In this document: one piece after another, positions 55,776 through 64,000 of the stretch
Position numbering within the stretch: position 1 is the first letter of the stretch
Layout of the letters: every line of letters begins with the position of its first letter
DNA from: Chloromonas sp. AAM2
Taxonomy: Eukaryota; Chlorophyta; Chlorophyceae; Chlamydomonadales; Chlamydomonadaceae
Reading direction: 5' to 3'
NCBI GenBank assembly: GCA_004335635.1
Contig: QAXH01006237.1
Coordinates: forward strand, 1 to 64,000
Length of the DNA: 64,000 nucleotides
Made by a program: the position numbers and the translations under genes
Notes under the pieces: generated by a model
What the model saw: the letters and a program-made list of their open reading frames with translations, nothing else
The model's database searches: none
What the model was told of the DNA's origin: nothing

Positions 55776-56212
55776 ATCCAATCGACTTTCTAAAGACGAT
55801 GATTTAAAATTGAAGATATCGATCAACAGCTGCACGTGCCATAATTGGCGCCTCCACGACGCCAGATTGCCGAATGTTGAAGATCGCGAAGGTTCGCTCT
55901 CGACGGGCAACCCTAAGACACGTCATCCGAATTCCACGGTTTTTCAGGCTCATGTGCGTGGTTGTTGAAAATCAGGCGCTCTTGCAAAGCTATCATGGTG
56001 CCCTGCGGTTGATCATCTACCAGCGCATTCTCAGGCGAGCTTGGGCATCATGTTGTGGCAGAATACCTTGCGTGGTTGCATGCCACACCTCAGTGGGCGA
56101 TTTGCAGCCAATTGATGGTGGCAGTCAGCCACTGGACGCAAAATCCTAGGCTGTGATATCCTGCAGTCATTTAGCGAAGTTGAGGCGGATTTAGCAGCAT
56201 CACCGCCACACC

Positions 56213-59200
56213 ATGGATGCCAACGCTGCTGCATCAGGCTTCGTGCATCTCTTAGGTGGGTGCTTTTTCCACTCTGGGAAGGGCGCAGGCCAGGACGCCA
56301 TAAAACCTTATCCCTGGTCAACCACTTCGCTACCAGTCAAGCAATTGATGGCAACATGAGGCCAAGCCACCACAATGTGTTTGCTTCCTGTGCTTTTGTT
56401 GCTGCTGACCTGATCTCGTGTTTGAGGCTCTCAGCCACACCTCAGCTAGCCGATGCTCCTCCTCGCAAGTTCACATGGTGTCTGTCTGTCTACTGTCCAT
56501 GCACTCCACGTATCCCATGGCGACTGCATGTTACCCGTTCTACTCACACGGTCTGCAATCTGGAGACGGACATTAGCAAGTCATCCCGCTGTTCCTGCCT
56601 CCCTTGAATAATGCTTAGGGACATTAGCAAGTGCTCATTGGCGACACAGTGGTCCTCTGCACCTGCACTCTGACTGTTCTGCATGTTTGTTTGCTCTGAT
56701 TCTGTTGCTGTACTTCACTTGGTCCCGTACAGGTCCGCGTTGTGCTTGCCGTCGCTGCACCTTACCTATCCTCACATGGCTGCTCGATGCATGCTCAAGA
56801 GAATCCTTGGTCTATCCTTGTTCTGGTTGTCCTACAATGCAGTTCTGACTGTTCACACTGTGCGCCTCCTGTGCTGTTGTTGCTGCTGGCCTGGACTTAG
56901 GTTTTTTCCCTCTGCGTCTCCTGCGCAGTGTCCCAGGTTTCCTCCCGCCTCTTCACCTTTGGCCTCAACCTGCTCATTGCCAGACACTTGTCGCCAGAGG
57001 CCTATGGGGTGGGTACGTTGGTTCAGCTGTCACACGTTTCCGTTCAGCTGTCACACGTTTCCGTTCAGCTGTCGCACGTTTCTGTTCAGCTGCCGCACGT
57101 TTCCGTTCGACTGAGAAACTCATAGTGCTCGTTCGTACAACTGACAGTAGGCATGAAGTTCGGTTACTTGCCACGTGGTATGGAAGGACATGGAGTTGTT
57201 TTAGCCAATGCGCAGCAGTGTGGTTGCCAGCCAGCAAATCTATACGATGGAAAACGATGGACAATGCGAGATTGGGAGACGGGGTCCTGGGTGTACATGG
57301 TAGAAGCCGGTCAAGGAAAGTCTGTGAAGTATGAAACTGCTTACGTCAAGGGCGGCCAAACAACATTTTGTTTTCTTACTCAGGGCGGGTCAGGGCGGTG
57401 CCCATCCAATCCATGTCCTGTGGCAGCTTTCCTGATGTACGTTGGCGTAGTTAGCTGTGTAAACCCCCGCAAACACATGAGGACGCCTACCAGGAGGGGT
57501 GTGGGCAAACAGTCCCGTCATGACTACGGCAGAAATGCATATCTTGCATGTGCTTGTACCTCCCATGTGCAGCTGTCATCCATTCAGTTCCACCTGCTGG
57601 TGACCACGGTCATGATGCTGTCACGTGAGGGATTCAGGAGGGGATGCATGCGACTGGGGCCACAGGTGCGTGGAAAGCACTGCGTGCTCTCATTGGCGTT
57701 CTTAATGTTGTTACATCGATTACATCCAGCTCATCTACTGGTCGGCGTGGTACGTGCTGCATCATTTTGTACTCGCTATTCTCGTGCCTGGGGGTTTTCC
57801 TGGGCGGTATCGATCCTCATCTTTTCTAGCTTCCTTTCGCCTGGGTGCTCTCACTTGCGTTGAGGTGCCTTCCTTCCCTGCCTTTCTTTCTTTGCCCCTT
57901 CCTCATCTATCTTCCTGTCTTTGAATACGGCCTGTGCGCCGCGTGTGACCGCGTACAAGGGTACAAGAGTACTGCTGCGATGATGCAATCAGATGAACAG
58001 TCTCAAGGGTTGGTTACAGAATGCAGACAGGTATGGAGCGTTGCCCAAGTGTCACATTCAGATGAACGGCCTACGTGTTTTGTTTGGCAACCAGCTCTGG
58101 GCCTTGCTGCATGCAGGGCAGCCAGAAGCACGTAGAGCCTTGGCGCGTGCTGTCCGTGGCATGGCTGGTGGTGCCGCTCGGGGCTGTGGTGACGGCAGGC
58201 GTGTGCGGTGTGGTGCTGGCGCTGCACGGCCGGGCGGTGATTGCAGGGCAGCCAGAGCTCCCCGCATTCCACCTGGCAGTCATCCTTCACGGTAAAGGCT
58301 CAAGCCGGAAGCTGCACTAGTGCCGCGTTTACCGTATAGACCATATCTCATCCCGCAGGGAGCAAATTGACGTGCAATAAAAACGGTCCCGCAGGTCCCG
58401 GTGCGTTTACTTTGCTGATCTCCACATCACCCGAACGCGGCTTGCAATGATTGAAATGAGCGACGTGCAGCGCGACCGGCTTTTAATGGTACGCTGCAGC
58501 TCTCATGACCAATTCAACTGCTTGCCTAAAGTTGCAAGCAAGCCATGCTCACTTCATACCCTCTGGCATGCCACTCCGCCAGCTGGAGATCCGGGGACTG
58601 GTAGCCGAGCACAAGAAGTGCCTGCCAATCTCAAGTCATGGGTAGCTGGTGGGTTGCATGTCCGGGATGGCTGGGCATGACGAGGTTCTATGGCCTTTCC
58701 CGTAGTTGAATGAGTTTTTCACAAGCCCTAGTGGAGTGGCCCGCGCTTGGTTGCTGCTTTAGTCAACGGACTGTTCTCAGTAGGCTGTGGATCATCTGAT
58801 TCTGATTCTTGGCCCTGGCGGTGGCAGTGCTTGGGCTGGGGTGTGGGCTGCCGCCGCTGTTAGTGATCGAACTGCCTGCAGCACCTAATTGTAGACCACT
58901 TTATCCGTCTGCGCAGCTGACCGTCCTGCTGGTTGCTCTGACTGAGGCTCAGTGAGGGCCATGATGGTCACGCAGCTTGCTCAGCCAACTTGTGACATGG
59001 TAACATATCGTTAGCAGTGCCTGGTCGTGTGGTTGTGCGATAAAATATTGATACTACCACAGACTCTCGTTCTTCGTCGTCTCGTCGTGCAAGTGGCGCA
59101 CAGTAGACAAAACAAACGTCGTCAGTCACATCAGCATTGAATCGGTCATGCGCCATGCTGCTCGCACGTTGCAGGTGTGGCCTGCGTCACTGAGCTGCTG

Positions 59201-62200
59201 GCCGAGCCTCTTTACATTCTTTGCGCCGTGAACATGCGTTACCGATCACGCGCCTTCCTGGACAGCAGCTCTCTGGCAGCCAAATCACTCCTTACACTCG
59301 CATTACTAGCATGGCGTCCAAACAGCAGCAGCACCTCGGGAATGGCGCCAGCGCTCATTTTCGCATTTGCGCAACTCGCTTTTGCTGTCGTCACACTTGT
59401 CGGTTACTTGGTTGCAACGCGCGACGGCTTGGCCGCTGCGGTGCTGCATTTGTTCAACAGCAGCGGCGGCAATCGAACAGGGATGTCAAAGCAGACGACG
59501 AAGGTGTTGCGCAAGCCGATGTTGTCGTCTGGACGTTGGAGCGCTGAGGAGAAAGAGGTGCTATCAGCCACAGCGGTGTTCTCCATCCAAGCGGTACGCA
59601 GCATCTGCCGGTCAGGTCAAGTTACCATGCTGGTATCAATTGTCGCTAGGGCAATGCGCTATATACGACAGTCTGACGATGCCCGAGGATGCATCTTTTC
59701 CTGGCTCGCGCACAGGCCAGCAGAACCAGGCAAGGAAACACCAAACCACAAAACATGTGCTGGCCTGCGCACCATGCTTTGGGCTATGTTTTACATTGTC
59801 CGGCTCAGTGGTGGCTTGCTCAGAGGAGGAGTCCCAATACTTCACTTATGCTTTGCTTCTGACTTCAGGCCAAGCAACTTATTTCCATCTGCAGTACGCC
59901 TTGCTTCTGATCATGCCTGATATGATGCCTGATCTGATCATTATGCTTCTGATTCTGAAGTATGCCTTGCTTCTGATTATCAGGCCGAGAAGCTAGTCCT
60001 AGCCGAGGGCAGTAAGATGGCCCTGGCCGGTCTTGCCAGCAGCTACGACCAGGGCGTGGTCGGACTCGTGGGCAATCTGGGCAGCCTGGTGGTGCGCACC
60101 CTCTTTCAACCCCTGGAGGAGGTGGCGTTCGCGGCATTCAGCAGGTAGGAAGAAGTGCTGTGTGTTGCACGCAGGCACTCGCCAGAGTGACGACAATGGC
60201 AGCATCACGAAAAGTGTGTACCAGTCTTAAGTACAAGAGACTTGTTTGTGTTTGCAGGCAGCGGGTAGCGACAGACGACCATGCCGGGCTGTCCCAGTTA
60301 TCCTCAGTCTTGGCAGCCGTGGTCAAGTCTGTGAGCGTCCTAGGCCTCCTTGCCGTAGCCTTCGGCCCGCCCAACGCACACCTAGCCATACAGCTGGTGT
60401 ATGGGAGCCGCTGGGCTGCCACAGAGGCACCGGCTGTGCTGTCTGTGTACTGCCTGTACATCCTACTGCTAGCTGTGAACGGTGAGCGGCCAGCTGGTTG
60501 TTAGTATAGATATAAATGAGCCTTGACTACAGTACAGACGAACCTTGCAGACAAGCGAATTGCCGTTCATCCGGTCTTGCCGCTCATCTTGGCCGTTATG
60601 ATGCAATCAAAAGAGACTGCAGTGGAATGCTGGCTACTTGTAAGGTAGTTCAAGAGCTCCAGGCTTGCCGTGGCGGTTTGACATGCTTGAGTACAGTATA
60701 GATTTTAAGAATCCTGAATGAATTGTTCTCTGAAGGCAAATTTGAATTGAAAAGCTCAGTATTGAATTAAACAGCTAAGCAACCCCCTGCCCTGTCCGTG
60801 TGACTCACAGGTGTGACTGAGGCGTTTGTCCATGCCGTGCTAGACTCCGGTGCCCTTGCCTGGTCCAACCTGGTGCTGGTGGGGGTGGCCAGCGCACACA
60901 CAGGTGATAACGATGTTTGACTTGGTGATCTGGATTCAAATGCAGGCGATGACGATGATTCCGACTTTGCATCAGCAGCCCTTCGCAATGCGAGTATGAT
61001 GATGTTCGACTTAATCCATCTTCTGTTCGACTTGTCAGTTGATACAGGTGTAAGAAGTCACTCACTCGCTCGCTTGCTCACTCATTCACTTACTTACTCA
61101 CACTCACAGGCTGCTGCCTGCTGGCCATATCCAGGCTGGGCAGTGCAGGGCTGGTGTGGGCGGATGCAGCAAACATGGCCATGCGGATAGCCATCTCATT
61201 GTGGTGAGTGGCACTGAGCGTTTCTATGTTGGACCAATGCACACCTTTGATGCCGTTACTGTCAGCTGCAAGGACCACGTACAAGTTGTAATGCAAGTTG
61301 AAGTGGCAAAGTGGGCGGTACTACTCCAAGTATGCTTGCAAATTCAACGATTGCAAGCTGGAAAAACGTGACGTGTTTTTGCAAACTGGCTTGGGAAATG
61401 ACTTCTGTGACCCATTTGGGTCGTGCAAGTGTCTGCCAAGGAGGATGAGTCAGACTCCAGAGTGCGAGACAGAGCTACTTGATTACAATCATACACCCCA
61501 CAGAGGGTACTCCTGTGTGCATTCCATCCTTGTCCTGTGACGGCTTTCTACAAAAACAACAGATGTACACCACCACAAGGGTACGTCTACGCTGTTGACG
61601 CACAAAGTGTGTGACTTCCAAGCACACTCCACATGCTGTCTCATGCGTGGTTCCTCGATGCAAGCTGAATACAGATCTGGTGTTTTAGTTGCGCTGTTGT
61701 GCGGCTTACAACCATGGTTCTTGCCACATATACCATTGGTTCATTGCGCTTGAGGTTTGCAGGTACATCTCTCGTCACTTCCGTGCCGTCAAGGGCTTCA
61801 CAGCCTTGCACCTGGCACCCAGCGCACCCACCCTGATGGTCATGGCCGCTGCACATGCAGCGCTGAGAGGAGGCAAGGTGAGGCCGTGGCCACATGTATG
61901 AAGAGTACGGCAGGGCAGCTCACGTGCAGCGAGCGCATCGAGCCATCGAGCTAGGAAGCCATGCAAGAGACGAGCCTGCAAATGGTCTCTGTCCTGACCA
62001 ACCCTGAGCAACAAACGGAAACGCTTCCTGTCTGAATCGGCCGTGAACAAGCAGAGTGGTGATCAAGTATAATACGGGCAGAGATTATCAATGAATCGCT
62101 ACCGGTCTGTGGCTGCTGTGCCTGCAGCATGTCCTGCTGCCCGGAGCGACCAGCGGGCACGTGGAGTTCTCAATCAAGGCAGCTGCACTGCAGGTGGCCC

Positions 62201-62397
62201 TGTCAGCAGTGGTCCTCACTCTTGTCATGGTGGCCGTTTCAAAAACGGAGAGGCAGACGGTACAAGCCATGAGGACTCTTTGGAGGGGGAGAAAGGCATC
62301 ATCATCACGAGAAGGACCAGTGAAGGCAGATGTCAGCAATGATACGAGTGCTGATAAACAACAGACAGCAAGCCAGGAAGCAAAGAAAGAACTGTAA
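56213..62397 (+). CDS. RFT1: RFT1, ER multi-span protein of N-glycan lipid assembly
   Basis: ER membrane protein needed for the dolichol-linked oligosaccharide path at the Man5GlcNAc2 stage; whether it is itself the flippase is disputed. Eleven exons: 56213-56255, 56929-57008, 57573-57665, 58117-58291, 59175-59593, 59984-60144, 60258-60481, 60811-60903, 61110-61203, 61763-61877, 62128-62397; phases close (588 residues, slightly longer than usual). Signatures: VSSRLFTFGLNLLIARHLSP at the N-terminus, MLSREGFRRGCMR, SVAWLVVPLGAVVTAG, ELLAEPLYIL, LAEGSKMALAG, DQGVVGLVGNLGSLVVRTLF then QPLEE (the family's best-kept block), LSVYCLYILLLAVNGVTEAF and a last helix VALSAVVLTLVMVAV. About a dozen hydrophobic segments are visible. 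The C-terminal tail is hydrophilic with Lys/Gln. The extra length lies mainly in the loop in exon 5 (residues about 195-240). Confidence 0.95.
57021..57104. repeat. 21-base minisatellite in RFT1 intron 2
   Basis: Four copies of gttcagctgtcacacgtttc plus c, with c/t and a/g variants. Confidence 0.9.
59847..59983 (+). repeat. Threefold copy of the RFT1 exon 6 acceptor tract
   Basis: ttatgctttgcttctgactt then caggcc (59847), gtacgccttgcttctgatca (59894) and tatgccttgcttctgattat then caggcc (59959) precede exon 6. The first copy also retains an AG followed by gccaag, like the true gccgag start of the exon. Confidence 0.75.
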
Positions 62398-63326
62398 TGT
62401 TATTGCTGCTTGTGGGCTCAATAAACGTTATTCATTGTGCTGCTTCGCTTGCGTTGTGTATCTTGCTTCGCATGGTCTGCCTTGTTCATAGTTCGTCAGG
62501 AGTCAGCAGCGACGTCTCCTGTGTTGTGCTGTGGTGTGGATGTTATATCGGTGTTTTGTGGCCACGTTTGGCAGAACTGAGAATTGGAATGTCAGCAATA
62601 CATACAGGAATGTCCCTGCGCTTGCTTTGCTGGGGGCACTGTAGAAGCCAGCATGGCGCAGCCCGGTTGATCACCAACTTCCTGCACGGCTCGCTGTGCC
62701 TTGGCGTCCACACAGCTACAAAATAAAGAAAAGAAACGGGACGCCAGTCGGCGCAAGTAAGGAGGCAGGGTAGTTAAGTCCAACCTTCATGCAATATTAA
62801 ATTTGGTTCACCCTGCCCTCCTTCCCTCTTTCTCTTGCCATCTCTGTACCGTCCGGCCCATTGGGATGCCCTGGTACCACTCCTCTGTTGCTTGAACTGC
62901 CTCCTCGTCACCATAATGTCAAACACCGTTGCAGTGCGCACCAACTTGCCTGTGAGGGTTACCTGGCTCTCAGTGGTCCCCATGGCTCTCAGTGGTCCCC
63001 ATGTCCGTCAGGAGGGATCCCAAGGAAGTGTACACTGACCCGCCGTGACCTAGCGGAATGCAGTGGGTCTGCTTGTTGAATCTAACAGAGAAGCCTAGCT
63101 GCCTCAGACTGCCTGCTGCAAACCTGCTGCAAACCTGTTGCATACTGGCGAGATGCAATCATCAAGGCTGCAAATGACAGGCAAGCCTCTGCCTTGGCTT
63201 GGGCATGCTGCACGGCAGTGATACTGACGTGCGCTCGTTAATCTCCATCGCGGTTACGCCCGTTACCGGCAGATTAGGGTAGGGTTTCTTAACGTTGCAT
63301 GATGCGGAGAGGATGGCACAGGAGCG
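62398..63326. other. Intergenic between RFT1 and the terminal partial gene
   Basis: RFT1 3-prime flank; a tgtaa polyadenylation-type signal overlaps the RFT1 stop. A 20-base tandem duplication, ctctcagtggtccccatggc, lies at 62969-63003. No gene recognised. Confidence 0.45.
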
Positions 63327-64000
63327 ATGAGGCGGGCGTTTTACTCAGTGGCCTGTCGAGGCCTGCGTAATCGCCCACCATGCACGGCCGCAGTGCCCTA
63401 CACCCTGCCACTGCTTACCATACCCACCCTCGAGAACCAATCCAGAGCTTGCTATGAGCTTCAAGGCTTTCTGCATCTGCACTCTAGCGTGGCGTTGCAG
63501 TATGCAAAGAAGGGTGTGTGCTCCTATGCATGGCGAACACGGGGTGCTTGAAGACAAGTTGTGTGGTTGTCAGATGCCTGCAGCAGCACTAGCACCACCA
63601 GTCCACGTCTTACACTCACTTGCATCATGTCATGACCAGTAGCTTGCCTTTGCCCATGTCAGCTTGTGCATGCATCTGTGATAGCTTGCTTACAACACCA
63701 CCAACTCATGCCGGGAGAGTAGCTTGCCATTCACATCAGCTGTTGCCCATTTGTGGTGTGCAGCATTTGCGATGCTGATCCTTGTGATATGTGCACGTGC
63801 ACCATGTGGCTCATCTTGCAGGCGGCAAGGCTGGCAAAGGTGCAGCTGCAGCAACAGCAGCAGAGGAAGGGGGGGAAGAGTTCTCCTTTGAACCTTATGA
63901 ACAGTACGTGGTACTTAAACCATCTATACAAACAGTGCATGACATGGACGCTTCATCTGAACGTTGCGTAGGGGTCTGTGTCAAGGATGCCAATGGGCCA
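63327..64000 (+). CDS. Possible 5-prime part of an organelle-targeted protein, runs off the window
   Basis: ATG 63327 opens MRRAFYSVACRGLRNRP, an Arg-rich, acid-free start typical of mitochondrial presequences. A second plausible exon begins at 63822 after tcatcttgcag and stays open to the last base: GKAGKGAAAATAAEEGGEEF, FEPYEQYVVLKPSI, then ERCVGVCVKDANGP. The acidic/Ala-rich spacer followed by ordinary protein sequence suggests a true exon. The join between the two segments and the donor are not determined. An alternative frame of exon 2 is also open (poly-Gln) but ends at 63971. Family unknown. Confidence 0.3.

Overview
This is a nuclear contig of a eukaryotic green alga (core Chlorophyta; the exact lineage cannot be fixed from the sequence). 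Genes are split into many small exons with gt-ag introns of about 100-900 bases. Base composition is near even. The contig is dense in minisatellites and dinucleotide repeats. One gene is a plant-type chloroplast Hsp100 of ClpD type. Nothing bacterial was seen (no operons, no Shine-Dalgarno pattern). There is a 102-base assembly gap of Ns at 23619-23720.

Layout: (1) 1-10150 is mostly repeat-rich and gene-poor, with two minus-strand genes: a single-exon membrane protein (3575-4267) and a three-exon small secreted protein with a probable GPI anchor (5131-7037). (2) 10151-12765 is a four-exon, probably myristoylated PP2C phosphatase. (3) 12766-17000 holds no gene I can support but carries a MITE-like element and a dispersed repeat. 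(4) 17001-26344, minus strand, is a 19-exon ClpD-like chloroplast chaperone. (5) 26900-29800 is an accessory patch: small unrecognised ORFs, a tRNA/SINE-like A-box/B-box element, and a decayed C5-cytosine methyltransferase fragment. (6) 31077-34393 is a tandem CCCH (TTP-type) zinc-finger protein. (7) 38807-42806 is a METTL21-like methyltransferase. (8) About 44110-44790 is a dead non-LTR retrotransposon fragment. (9) 45739-51738 is a twelve-exon gene joining a short ubiquitin-like header to a divergent protein kinase with VAVK, HGD and DFG motifs. This resembles the Crinkler (CRN) class and is the most unusual gene here. (10) 53928-55300 is a coiled-coil protein. (11) 56213-62397 is RFT1. (12) 63327-64000 may be the start of another gene running off the window.

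The genes do not form a pathway: they are ordinary independent nuclear genes (signalling, plastid proteostasis, mRNA decay, protein methylation, N-glycosylation). Two patterns cut across them. First, a short motif (tttgccagttctgggaca) recurs in both orientations and once forms the two arms of a compact inverted-repeat element. Second, diverged local copies of exon edges lie in the neighbouring introns or UTRs of at least three genes.

All gene models were joined by eye from splice signals, reading phase and family resemblance. Phase closes exactly for PP2C, CCCH, METTL, RFT1, the secreted protein and the coiled-coil gene. One ClpD junction and one kinase junction are uncertain.
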